Shown here: positions 23,814 to 32,038 of the stretch, piece after piece
Layout of the letters: every line of letters begins with the position of its first letter
How positions within the stretch are numbered: the first letter of the stretch is position 1
DNA from: Duganella sp. BJB476
GTDB lineage: Bacteria; Pseudomonadota; Gammaproteobacteria; Burkholderiales; Burkholderiaceae_D
Assembly (NCBI RefSeq): GCF_003416895.1
Contig: NZ_QVIO01000005.1
Span: 372,001 to 436,000 of the forward strand
Direction: 5' to 3'
Length of the DNA: 64,000 nucleotides
Position numbers and translations under genes: made by a program
Notes under the pieces: generated by a model
What the model was told of the DNA's origin: nothing
Databases searched by the model: none
What the model saw: the letters and a program-made list of their open reading frames with translations, nothing else

Positions 23814-24554
23814 ATGAGCCAGACCAGTTTTGAATTCAAGGCGGATGCCAATGACAGTACGCCGCTGTACATGCAAATTGCCCGCAAATTAAGCGATGAT
23901 GTGCATAACGGCCGCTACCAGGTGGACCAGGCGCTGCCGTCCGAGCGGACCTTGTCGGAGTTGCTGAACGTGTCGCGGGTGACCGCGCGCAAGGCCATCG
24001 ACCAGCTGGTGGACCAGGGATTGGTGGTGCGCCGTCGCGGATCGGGCAATTATATTGCGCCGCGCATCGAGCAGCCGCTGTCCAACCTGACCAGTTTTTC
24101 CGAACAATTGCAGCAGCGCGGCCACATCCCCGGTTCGCGCTGGCTCAAGCGCGCGGTGGTGACGCCGACGCCGGAAGAGCAGCTGAGCCTGGGCCTGTCG
24201 CCGTATTCCAAGGTGGCGCGGCTGGAGCGTTTGCGCCTGGCCGACGACGTGGTGATGGCGTACGAGGTGTCGGTGCTGCCGCAGACCGTGCTGAACGACC
24301 CGAACGCGGTCGGCGCCTCGCTGTACCAGTACCTGGAAAGCATAGGCCAGGCGCCGGCGCGGGCCTTGCAGCACATCCGCGCGATGAACGCTTCGGCCGA
24401 GCTGGCCAAGCAATTGGGTGTTCCCGAGGGGCAGGCGGTGCTGTACATTACCCGTATTGCCTATCTGGAATCGGGCGAGGCGATGGAGTTGACTCACTCG
24501 TATTGCCACAGCGATCACTATGACTTCGTCGCGGAGATGCGTCGCGCTACGTAA
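23814..24554 (+). CDS. GntR/HutC-family regulator (NagR-like) of the amino-sugar cluster
   Basis: The 246-residue repressor has an N-terminal winged helix ('PLYMQIARKLSDDVHNGRYQVDQALPSERTLSELLNVSRVTARKAIDQLVDQGLVVRRRGSGNYIA') and a C-terminal UTRA effector domain ('SNLTSFSEQLQQRGHIPGSRWLKR'). NagR/DasR relatives sense GlcNAc-6-P or GlcN-6-P. The next gene is murQ, whose product is GlcNAc-6-P, so the likely inducer is made by the cluster itself. A GAGGAG-like ribosome site precedes the ATG. Confidence 0.9.
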   Translation: MSQTSFEFKADANDSTPLYMQIARKLSDDVHNGRYQVDQALPSERTLSELLNVSRVTARKAIDQLVDQGLVVRRRGSGNYIAPRIEQPLSNLTSFSEQLQQRGHIPGSRWLKRAVVTPTPEEQLSLGLSPYSKVARLERLRLADDVVMAYEVSVLPQTVLNDPNAVGASLYQYLESIGQAPARALQHIRAMNASAELAKQLGVPEGQAVLYITRIAYLESGEAMELTHSYCHSDHYDFVAEMRRAT

Positions 24555-24564
24555 TTTAAAACCT

Positions 24565-25446
24565 ATGCTAAAAACCGAAACGCCGAGTACGCAGCACGCG
24601 CAGCTGGATCAATATTCGGTTGAGGCATTGGTGGCGGCGCTGGTCGAGGACCAGACCCACGCGCTGCGGGCGGTGCAAGCCGCCGAGCCCAGCATCACCG
24701 CCGCCGTGCAGTCGATGGCGCCGCGCATTGCCGCCGGCGGACGGCTGATCTATGTCGGCGCCGGCACCTCGGGGCGGCTGGGCATACTCGACAGCGTGGA
24801 GCTGTTCCCTACTTTCTCATGGCCGCATGAGCGCGCCATTGCCTTGCTGGCCGGCGGCCTCGGCGCCATGTTCGAGGCGGTGGAGGGGGCGGAGGATGAT
24901 CGCGCCAAGGGCGCTTCCGATCTGCGCCTGCTCTATCCGGTCTACAACGACGTGGTGTTACTGGTGGCGGCGTCGGGCACCACGCCGTATGTGCTGGGCG
25001 CCTTGCAGGCGGCGCGCACGGTGGGGGCTTTGACGGTCGGCATCGCCAACAACGTCGGCACGCCGCTGACGGCGGGCGCCGACATCGGCATCACCATCGA
25101 CACCGGGCCGGAAGTGATCTCCGGCAGCACGCGGCTGAAGGCGGGCACGGCGCAGAAGATCGTGTTGAACACCTTGTCGAGCGCGCTGATGGTGCGCTTG
25201 AACAAAGTCTACGGCAACCTGATGGTGGACATGCACGCCACCAACGTCAAGCTGGTCGAGCGCGCGGTGCGGCTGACCATGCACGCCACCGGCGTCGATG
25301 CCGACATCGCGCGCGGCGTGCTGGAGCGCTGCCACTTCCACGTCAAGGTCGCGATCGTCGCGTTGCTGAAAAACACCTCCATCGAAGACGCGCAAAACCT
25401 GCTCGACGCATCGGACGGCAATGTCCGTCGGGCTTTGACGCCATGA
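24565..25446 (+). CDS. murQ: N-acetylmuramic acid 6-phosphate etherase
   Basis: The 293-residue SIS-domain lyase splits the D-lactyl ether of MurNAc-6-P to give GlcNAc-6-P and lactate, the defining step of muropeptide recycling. Motifs: 'GGRLIYVGAGTSGRLGILDSVELFPTF', 'VEGAEDDRAKGASDL', 'LVAASGTTPYVLGAL', 'GPEVISGSTRLKAGTAQKIVLNTLSSALMVRLNKVYGNLMVD'. It starts 10 bp after the regulator gene. Its stop overlaps the next ATG (ATGA). Confidence 0.96.
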   Translation: MLKTETPSTQHAQLDQYSVEALVAALVEDQTHALRAVQAAEPSITAAVQSMAPRIAAGGRLIYVGAGTSGRLGILDSVELFPTFSWPHERAIALLAGGLGAMFEAVEGAEDDRAKGASDLRLLYPVYNDVVLLVAASGTTPYVLGALQAARTVGALTVGIANNVGTPLTAGADIGITIDTGPEVISGSTRLKAGTAQKIVLNTLSSALMVRLNKVYGNLMVDMHATNVKLVERAVRLTMHATGVDADIARGVLERCHFHVKVAIVALLKNTSIEDAQNLLDASDGNVRRALTP

Positions 25447-25895
25447 TCGAGATACGGGCGGTAGCGCAAGAGGATTACGACGCCTGGCATTTGTTATGGC
25501 TGGGGTACAACAAATTCTACGGTCGCCATGGCGATACGGCGCTTCCTGAGGAAATCACCCGCACGACATGGTCGCGCTTTTTCGACGAGAGCGAGCCGGT
25601 GCATGCGCTGGTGGCTGTGCATGAGGGCCAGTTGGTCGGCCTCGCCCACTATCTCTACCATCGCGGCACGACACAGATAGGCCTCAGTTGCTACATGCAG
25701 GACTTGTTCACCGCTGAAGCCGCCAGAGGCCAGGGCGTGGCGCGCAAGCTGATTGAGGCAGTGTACGAGCAAGCCCGTGCCGCAGGCAGTCCGAGGGTCT
25801 ACTGGCAAACCCACGAAACCAACCACACCGCCATGCAGCTGTATGACAAAGTCGCGGACAAGTCCGGCTTCATCGTCTACCGCAAGCTGCTGTAG
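25443..25895 (+). CDS. GNAT-family acetyltransferase
   Basis: The 150-residue acetyltransferase has the acetyl-CoA binding motif 'LFTAEAARGQGVARKLIEAVYEQARAAG' and the C-terminal 'NHTAMQLYDKVADKSGFIVYRK'. It overlaps murQ by 4 nt (ATGA), so it is translationally coupled. Substrate unknown: an amino sugar or a muropeptide amine would fit the context. It is complete and unrelated to the decayed GNAT toxin on the other strand next door. Confidence 0.88.
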   Translation: MIEIRAVAQEDYDAWHLLWLGYNKFYGRHGDTALPEEITRTTWSRFFDESEPVHALVAVHEGQLVGLAHYLYHRGTTQIGLSCYMQDLFTAEAARGQGVARKLIEAVYEQARAAGSPRVYWQTHETNHTAMQLYDKVADKSGFIVYRKLL

Positions 25896-25899
25896 CCAA

Positions 25900-26270
25900 T
25901 CACACCTGACTGCGGGGCGCCCTCAACGCTGCGGTTAAATCCGAAAGCGTGATCATCAGCGTCATAGCGTCCAGCGGCGAAACAACGAAACCGACTTGCT
26001 CATAGAACGATTTGGCCGCCGGTGTCAGTGCGTGCGTGATGATGCCACGGATACCGATTGATTCGGCGGCTTGAAGAATGCGATAGCTGGCATCTCGAAC
26101 CAATGCGCGCCCCAGCATTCTGCCTTGAAGACGCTTGTCGATGGCGATGCACCGCTCGCCTGATTTTGCATGGCGCGACGTTTAAGCCATACATCCAGGC
26201 TATCGACTCCGCACGAAAAGCGATTGGTGGCATGCTGGCTGGTCATCGGCTCCGGTGGCCGTATGATCAT
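25900..26270 (-). pseudogene. Decayed TacT/AtaT-type GNAT toxin
   Basis: The N-terminal part (from ATG 26270: 'SCGVDSLDVWLKRRAMQNQASGA') matches the start of tRNA-acetylating GNAT toxins. In another frame the C-terminal part reads 'IAIDKRLQGRMLGRALVRDASYRILQAAE...GIRGIITHALTPAAKSFYEQVGF'. The middle of the fold (about 50 residues) is missing and the two halves are out of frame, so a deletion with frameshift has destroyed the toxin. It overlaps the antitoxin stop by 4 nt, the normal layout of a TacAT operon. Confidence 0.8.
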
Positions 26271-26557
26271 TTTTTATTCCAAGGCGCCTTGGTTTGCATG
26301 GTTTCAAGAAGGTGCGCGTTGGGTGCGGGGGGCATATCCAGCCTTGCCAGGAACTCCGCGTAGGCTTCCGGCGTTACGACAATATTGACTTGGTTCAGTA
26401 GCGCGTCGTCTGCTGCTCGCCGTAAGGCATCGAGGATGAAATCGTTGCTATTTTTGCCAGAGGCTTTGGCGGCGCGCTCGATGAGGTTGCGTTCTTTCGA
26501 ACCCATGCGTATGGTGAGCGTTTCTGGCGTGTTTTGGGTATCGGCTGGTGTGGACAT
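26267..26557 (-). CDS. DUF1778-type antitoxin (TacA-like), partner of the broken toxin
   Basis: The 96-residue protein has an N-terminal ribbon-helix-helix DNA-binding domain ('TLTIRMGSKERNLIERAAKASGKNSNDFILDALRRAADDAL') and a C-terminal toxin-neutralising tail ('VNIVVTPEAYAEFLARLDMPP'). ATG 26557 was chosen because the DUF1778 domain begins soon after it. The antitoxin frame is intact although its toxin is broken. It may survive as an orphan autoregulator. Confidence 0.85.
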   Translation of the reverse strand: MSTPADTQNTPETLTIRMGSKERNLIERAAKASGKNSNDFILDALRRAADDALLNQVNIVVTPEAYAEFLARLDMPPAPNAHLLETMQTKAPWNKK

Positions 26558-26621
26558 GTCTCGATCTCCGATGGCTGTCTGAATTGTAGTCCGAATTTTG
26601 CCGAACAAAATCGAAGGATGT

Positions 26622-27890
26622 ATGGATCGAGCGCAACAACGCAGTGCCTGGGCTTGGGTGCCTAGTATTTCATTTAGCCAGGCTGTGCCTTACGTCGCGG
26701 TGATGATGTTGTCGACGGTGATGTACAAGAATCTCGGCGTGTCCAATACCGACCTGGCGTTTTATACCGCGTGGCTGTACCTGCCGTGGGTGATCAAGCC
26801 GCTGTGGTCGCCCGTCGTGGAGTTGTTCGGCACCAAGCGGCGCTGGATCGTCTTGCTTCAGCTGCTGACCGGCGCGGCGCTCGCTTCCGTGGCGCTGACC
26901 TTGCATCTGCCGGACTTCTTCCGCATGAGCCTGGCCTTGCTGTGGCTGATGGCGTTCAGCTCGGCCACCCACGATATCGCCTCCGACGGCTACTACATGC
27001 TCGGCTTGCCGACCCAGCACCAGCAGGCCGCGTTCGTCGGCGTGCGCAGCGCGTTCTACAAGCTGGCGATGATCGCCGGACAAGGCGGCCTGGTCTACCT
27101 CGCCGGCAAGCTGGCCACGTCCAGCGGCGATCCCGCCTGGGCCTGGTCGGTGGTGTTCTGCGCGATGGCGGCCTTGATGCTGGCCTTGAGCGCGTATCAC
27201 CAGCTGATTCTGCCCCGCCCGGATTCCGACCGCAGCCACGCAGGCGGCGGCGCGTTGTGGAAGGATTTCCTGCGCACTTTCCACAGTTTCTTCCAGAAGC
27301 CGGGCATCAAGGCCACGTTGGGCTTCCTGCTGCTGTACCGCCTCGGCGAGGCGCAGTTGCTGAAGATGGCGGCGCCCTTCCTGCTCGATCCGCGCGCGCA
27401 AGGTGGCCTCGGCCTGAGCACCGAGACTTTCGGCGTGGTCTACGGCACCGTCGGCGTGTGCGCGCTGGTGCTGGGCGGGCTGAGCGGCGGCGTGGTGATT
27501 TCCCGATTCGGCCTCAAGCGTAGCCTGTTGCCGATGGTGTTCATCATGCACGTGCCGGACCTGGTGTTCGTCTACCTGGCCACCGCGCTGCCGACCAACA
27601 CCGTGCTGATCTCCGCCTGCCTCGCGGTGGAGCAGTTCGGCTACGGTTTCGGCTTCTCGGCCTTCCTGCTGTACATGGTGCTGGTGGCGGACGGCGAGCA
27701 CAAGACCGCGCATTACGCCATCTGCACCGGCTTCATGGCCCTCGGCATGATGTTGCCGGGCATGATCAGCGGCTGGATACAGCAGCACCTGGGTTATCAA
27801 CATTTCTTCATCTGGGCCTGCATTTCGACCCTGCCCGCGTTCGCGATGACGGCGTTGGTACGGATCGATTCAGAGTTCGGCAAAAAATAA
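26622..27890 (+). CDS. AmpG-like MFS permease for muropeptides
   Basis: The 422-residue protein of about 12 membrane segments has family features 'SISFSQAVPYVAVMMLSTVMYKNLGVSNTDLAFYTAWLYLPWVIKPLWSPVVE' and 'SSATHDIASDGYYMLGLPT'. This resembles AmpG/PAT1-type MFS carriers that import anhydromuropeptides. The placement between murQ and a glycan hydrolase, amidase and kinase supports this. ATG 26622 has GAAGG just upstream; an in-frame ATG at 26598 lacks one. Substrate inferred from context. Confidence 0.85.
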   Translation: MDRAQQRSAWAWVPSISFSQAVPYVAVMMLSTVMYKNLGVSNTDLAFYTAWLYLPWVIKPLWSPVVELFGTKRRWIVLLQLLTGAALASVALTLHLPDFFRMSLALLWLMAFSSATHDIASDGYYMLGLPTQHQQAAFVGVRSAFYKLAMIAGQGGLVYLAGKLATSSGDPAWAWSVVFCAMAALMLALSAYHQLILPRPDSDRSHAGGGALWKDFLRTFHSFFQKPGIKATLGFLLLYRLGEAQLLKMAAPFLLDPRAQGGLGLSTETFGVVYGTVGVCALVLGGLSGGVVISRFGLKRSLLPMVFIMHVPDLVFVYLATALPTNTVLISACLAVEQFGYGFGFSAFLLYMVLVADGEHKTAHYAICTGFMALGMMLPGMISGWIQQHLGYQHFFIWACISTLPAFAMTALVRIDSEFGKK

Positions 27891-27932
27891 GCGCCCAGCG
27901 CATTACAATACGGTGCTCAACAGATTCGGGGA

Positions 27933-29585
27933 ATGGTTTTGGTTTTTAATGCAAAGAAGCGGCTGACGCTGACAGCCGGCATGGCCGGCGCCCTGGCCGT
28001 GCTGCTGGATGGTTGTTCCAGCACACCGATAACGCCTGCCCCGCCAACCGGCGCCACGCCGCGTCCGCCGGCGGCCGGCGTCCCTGCGCCAGCGGCACCG
28101 TTCGATATGAATATGCCGCCACCGGCGCCGCGCGAGTTCCGCGCAGCCTGGGTGTCGACCGTGGCCAACATCGATTGGCCTAGCCGCAGCAACCTGACCA
28201 TGGCCAAGCAGCAGGCCGAAGCGCTCGCCATCCTCGACCGCGCGCAGGCGCTGAACCTGAACGCCATCGTGCTGCAAGTGCGGCCGAGCGCGGATGCGAT
28301 ATATCCGTCCGAACTAGAGCCGTGGTCCGAGTTCCTGACCGGCCAGCAGGGCCGCGCGCCGGCCACCGCCTGGGATCCGCTGCAATTCTGGATCGAGCAG
28401 GCGCACGCGCGCGGGCTGGAGCTACATGCCTGGTTCAATCCCTACCGCGCCCGCCACGCCACGGCCAAGTCGCCGCTGGCGCGCAACCACATCGGCAGCA
28501 CCAATCCCGACGTGGTCAAATCCTACGGCCGCTACCTGTGGATGGATCCGGGCGAAGCCGCCGCCTCGCAGCACACGCTGGACGTGGTGCTGGACGTGGT
28601 GCGCCGCTACGATATCGACGGCGTCCACATCGACGATTATTTCTATCCCTACCCGATCGACACGGCCGCCAGCACGGCCGGCCCGGAAGGCGTGGCGCTG
28701 GACGCCGGCGTCGGCCAGAAGCAGGAGCTGGAGTTCCCGGACCAGCCGTCGTGGCAGCACTATCTGCTGGGCGGCGGCACGCTGGACCGCGCCGGCTGGC
28801 GCCGCCAGAACGTCAATTCGCTGATCGAGGCGATGTACCTCGGCATCCACAAGGAAAAGAGCTGGGTGCGCTTCGGCATCAGTCCGTTCGGCATCGGCCG
28901 CCCGGACCGGCGCCCGGCCGGCATTGTCGGCTTCAGCCAGTACGACAAGCTGTATGCGGACGCCGAACTGTGGCTGGCCAACGGCTGGCTCGACTACCTG
29001 GCGCCGCAGCTGTACTGGCCGGTGGCGCAGGCGCCGCAAGCGTTCGACGTGCTGCTCGACTACTGGCTGGCGCAGAACACTCGCGCGCGCCACGTCTGGC
29101 CGGGCCTGTACACCAGCCGCATCGACAACAGCGCCAAGGCGTTCGCGCCGGAAGAGATCGTCAAGCAGATCGGCGTCACGCGCAGCCGCGCCGGCGTGCA
29201 GGGCCACCTGCATTTCAGCATCGCGGCGCTGATGGACAACCGCAAGGGCATCGCTGATCAACTGCGGACGCAGACCTATCAGACTGCCGCGCTGGCCCCG
29301 GCCAGTCCGTGGCTGGGCTCGGATCTGCCGCTGGCGCCGAGCGTTGCCGTGCGGCGCGAAGGCAATGGCGTGGGGCTGAAATTGTCTGCCGGCGGCGGCA
29401 AGCCGGTCGCGCATTATGCGATCTGGTCACGCTACGGTTCGGAATGGCGCTTCGCGGTGGCGCCCGCCTCGCGTGCGGTGCTGCTGTTGCCGGACGATGC
29501 GACGGCAGGCGCGGCGCAGGCGGTGGTGGTCAGCGCCATCGACCGCTTGGGTAATGAAAGCGAACGTATCAGCGTCATGCGCTGA
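27933..29585 (+). CDS. DigH-like glycosyl hydrolase lipoprotein (GHL10/DUF187)
   Basis: The 550-residue protein has a lipobox LLDGC (Cys28), a Pro-rich linker, and a family-10-like TIM-barrel domain: 'PREFRAAWVSTVANIDWPS', 'NAIVLQVRPSADAIYPSELEPWSEFLTG', 'LELHAWFNPYRAR', 'YDIDGVHIDDYFYPYP' and 'LDYLAPQLYWPV'. E. coli DigH (YddW) of this family cleaves denuded septal peptidoglycan glycans. An outer-membrane-anchored enzyme releasing sugar for recycling fits the cluster. A C-terminal fibronectin-like region follows ('PVAHYAIWSRYGSEWRFA'). Confidence 0.88.
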   Translation: MVLVFNAKKRLTLTAGMAGALAVLLDGCSSTPITPAPPTGATPRPPAAGVPAPAAPFDMNMPPPAPREFRAAWVSTVANIDWPSRSNLTMAKQQAEALAILDRAQALNLNAIVLQVRPSADAIYPSELEPWSEFLTGQQGRAPATAWDPLQFWIEQAHARGLELHAWFNPYRARHATAKSPLARNHIGSTNPDVVKSYGRYLWMDPGEAAASQHTLDVVLDVVRRYDIDGVHIDDYFYPYPIDTAASTAGPEGVALDAGVGQKQELEFPDQPSWQHYLLGGGTLDRAGWRRQNVNSLIEAMYLGIHKEKSWVRFGISPFGIGRPDRRPAGIVGFSQYDKLYADAELWLANGWLDYLAPQLYWPVAQAPQAFDVLLDYWLAQNTRARHVWPGLYTSRIDNSAKAFAPEEIVKQIGVTRSRAGVQGHLHFSIAALMDNRKGIADQLRTQTYQTAALAPASPWLGSDLPLAPSVAVRREGNGVGLKLSAGGGKPVAHYAIWSRYGSEWRFAVAPASRAVLLLPDDATAGAAQAVVVSAIDRLGNESERISVMR

Positions 29586-29602
29586 CTATCACGGAGCGAC
29601 AT

Positions 29603-30502
29603 ATGAGCGAGCTGGGACTGGGCATCGACGCGGGCGGCACGCAAACCCGCTGGGCGTTGGCCGATGCGGCAGGTGCGATCGTGGCCGAGGGCGCGGTGGC
29701 CGGCATGTCCGCCACGCAGATGGGCAACACCGCCGGCCGCGACGCGGTACGCGGCATCTTCTCGATGCTGGCGACCCAGGTGCTGGCGGTGGGCAAGCCG
29801 CTGGGCGTGTGCGCCGGCCTGACCGGCTTCGACGGCCTGGCCACGCTGCCCGCGCAATGGCTGGCGGAACTGCTGCAAGTCGCGCCGCCAGCGGTAACGC
29901 TGCGCAACGACGTGGAAATCGCCTATCTCGACAGTTTCGCGCCCGGCGAAGGCTATCTGGTCTACGCCGGCACCGGCTCCATCGCCGCCTGGATCGCCGA
30001 GGACGGCGTGTTCCACCGCGCCGGCGGACGCGGCGTCACGCTGGACGACGGCGGCGGCGGCTTCTGGATTGCGCGCGAAGCCATGCGCCACATCTGGCGG
30101 CTGGAGGACGAGCAGCCCGGCGTCTGGCAGCAATCGCCGATGGCATGCGCGGTGTTCGAGCAGGTCGGCGGCAGCGACTGGGCCTTGTCGCGCCAGTTCA
30201 TCTATGGCCAGGACCGGGGCGCCATCGGCCGCCTAGCCTTGGCCGTGGCCGCCAGCGCCGATGCCGATCCGGTGGCGCGCGCCATCCTCGAACAGGCGGG
30301 CCAGGAGCTGGCGCGCATAGCGCTGGCGCTGGTGGGCCGCTATGGTCCGCGCCCGCTGGTGCTGAGCGGACGTGCCGCCATGCTGCATCCGCTGATCGCG
30401 CAGGCGATGCGCGCGGCGCTGCCGCCGGAACTGTCGCTGCGGCAAAAAGAAGCGCAGTCGCACCACGCTGCGGCCCGCATTGCTCTACACTCATGCAATT
30501 GA
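29603..30502 (+). CDS. BadF/BadG-type amino-sugar kinase (N-acetylglucosamine/MurNAc kinase)
   Basis: The 299-residue ASKHA-fold kinase has phosphate-1 'GLGIDAGGTQTRWALAD', 'GVCAGLTGFDG', phosphate-2 'VYAGTGSIAAWI' and adenosine motif 'PLVLSGRAAMLHPL'. BadF-family members include mammalian NAGK and clostridial MurK, which phosphorylate GlcNAc and MurNAc. Here it would make MurNAc-6-P for MurQ or GlcNAc-6-P, bypassing an AnmK step; inference from context. An ACGGAG ribosome site precedes the ATG. Confidence 0.87.
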   Translation: MSELGLGIDAGGTQTRWALADAAGAIVAEGAVAGMSATQMGNTAGRDAVRGIFSMLATQVLAVGKPLGVCAGLTGFDGLATLPAQWLAELLQVAPPAVTLRNDVEIAYLDSFAPGEGYLVYAGTGSIAAWIAEDGVFHRAGGRGVTLDDGGGGFWIAREAMRHIWRLEDEQPGVWQQSPMACAVFEQVGGSDWALSRQFIYGQDRGAIGRLALAVAASADADPVARAILEQAGQELARIALALVGRYGPRPLVLSGRAAMLHPLIAQAMRAALPPELSLRQKEAQSHHAAARIALHSCN

Positions 30503-30521
30503 ACCGCTGCCGAGACCGCCA

Positions 30522-31400
30522 ATGATGAAGATTCTTCCGCTTGCCGCCCTGTCCACCGCCGTCGCCCTGCTGGCAGGCTGCGCCACCGCGCCACCCGCCG
30601 GCCCACGCCTCGATACGACGTTGAGCGCGCGCAGCCAGAGCGATCGCATCAAGTACATCATCATCCACTACACGGTCAGTGACCTGCCGCGTTCGATCAA
30701 GATCCTGACCCAGCAGGAAGTCAGCGCCCACTACCTGCTGACCGATACGGAGCAGCCGTTCTTCTACACGCTGGTGGACGAGTCGCGCCAGGCCAATCAT
30801 GCGGGGCTGAGCAGCTGGAAGATCTACAACCAGCTCAATTCGGCGTCGATCGGCATCGAGATCGTCAATCCGGGTTTTGTCGAAACGCCGCAGGGCCGCG
30901 TGTATGCGCCGTTCCCGCAGGCGCAGATCGACCAGCTGATTTTGCTGTTGAAGCAGATCGTGGCGCGCCACGACATCAAGCCGGAAAATATCCTTGGCCA
31001 CAACGATATCGCGCCGCAGCGCAAGCAGGACCCCGGCCCGAAATTCCCGTGGAAGCAGCTGGCCGACGCCGGCCTGGTCGCGTGGCCGGAAGCGAGCCGC
31101 GTGGCGGCGCGCCTGCCGGGCTTCCAGGAGCAGTTGCCGGACGTGGCATGGTTCCAGCGCAAGCTGGCCCAGCACGGCTACGCGGTGCCGCAGACGGGCG
31201 AGATGGACCAGGCCACCCGCAACGTGATGGTGGTGTTCCAGTCCAAATACCGCCAGTCGCTGTATGACGGTGTGCCGGATGCGGAAACGGCGGCCATCCT
31301 CGATGTGCTGACCAGTCCGCTGCCTGCCATGCAAATGGCGATCCCGCCGACGGTGATGCCGCCGCCGCAACCGGCGCCGGGCACCGTGCCGACTGAATAA
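30522..31400 (+). CDS. AmiD-like N-acetylmuramoyl-L-alanine amidase lipoprotein
   Basis: The 292-residue lipoprotein (lipobox LLAGC, Cys20) has an Amidase_2 zinc domain with metal ligands in 'YIIIHYTVSDL' and 'LGHNDIAPQRKQDPGPKFPW', and a C-terminal peptidoglycan-binding domain ('FQRKLAQHGYAVPQTGEMDQATRNVMVVFQSKYR'). The layout is that of E. coli AmiD, an outer-membrane amidase that strips peptides from muropeptides. ATG 30522 begins the lipoprotein signal. Confidence 0.93.
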   Translation: MMKILPLAALSTAVALLAGCATAPPAGPRLDTTLSARSQSDRIKYIIIHYTVSDLPRSIKILTQQEVSAHYLLTDTEQPFFYTLVDESRQANHAGLSSWKIYNQLNSASIGIEIVNPGFVETPQGRVYAPFPQAQIDQLILLLKQIVARHDIKPENILGHNDIAPQRKQDPGPKFPWKQLADAGLVAWPEASRVAARLPGFQEQLPDVAWFQRKLAQHGYAVPQTGEMDQATRNVMVVFQSKYRQSLYDGVPDAETAAILDVLTSPLPAMQMAIPPTVMPPPQPAPGTVPTE

Positions 31401-31417
31401 TTTGCACGGAGCGCCGC

Positions 31418-32029
31418 ATGGCTTTCACCATCACCTGTGAAGAAATTGCCGGCCATCCCGATTTCCGGCGTCTCGACAGCATAGACGGCATCGCCGTCGA
31501 GCTGCGCTACGCCACGCCGGATAATTTTGTCGGCCGCGATTTGTATTCGCCGCTCGATTGCGCCTGGCTGCACAACAATGCGGCAGCGGCGCTGGAGAAG
31601 GTGGTGGCGTGGCTGGCCGAACGTCGGCCCGATTGCAAGGTGTTGGTGCTGGACGCCTTGCGTCCGCAGCGCGTGCAGGAGCAGCTGTGGCTGGCGCTGC
31701 AAGGCACGGAGCTGCTGGGCTACATCGCCGATCCGGCGCGCGGCTCCATCCATTCCTTCGGCATGGCGCTGGACCTGACTTTGCTGGACGCGCAAGGCCG
31801 CGAGCTGGACATGGGCACCGGTTTCGATGATTTGTCCGAACGCTCGCATCCGGCGCTGGAGGCTGAACTGCTGGCGCGCGGCGAATTGACGGCGCAGCAG
31901 ATCGCCAACCGCCAGCTGCTGCGCGACGCCATGTTGCAGGCCGGCTGGGTCGGCATCAACAGCGAATGGTGGCACTTCGATTGCGGCGACCGTTTGCTGG
32001 TGCGCCGCGACTACATCCGCGTACTGTAG
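31418..32029 (+). CDS. D-alanyl-D-alanine dipeptidase (VanX/DdpX family)
   Basis: The 203-residue zinc dipeptidase has ligands His112 and Asp119 in 'SIHSFGMALD' and His186 with catalytic Glu183 in 'SEWWHFD', plus 'VLDALRPQRVQ'. There is no signal peptide, so it acts in the cytoplasm, freeing D-Ala from D-Ala-D-Ala. No vanA/vanH-type genes are near, so this is a catabolic DdpX-like role in peptidoglycan recycling, not resistance. Confidence 0.92.
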   Translation: MAFTITCEEIAGHPDFRRLDSIDGIAVELRYATPDNFVGRDLYSPLDCAWLHNNAAAALEKVVAWLAERRPDCKVLVLDALRPQRVQEQLWLALQGTELLGYIADPARGSIHSFGMALDLTLLDAQGRELDMGTGFDDLSERSHPALEAELLARGELTAQQIANRQLLRDAMLQAGWVGINSEWWHFDCGDRLLVRRDYIRVL

Positions 32030-32038
32030 TGGATTAAC

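Noticed and set aside
31418..32029. VanX-like gene considered as part of a glycopeptide resistance operon
   Set aside because: No vanA, vanH, vanR or vanS neighbours; context is peptidoglycan recycling.
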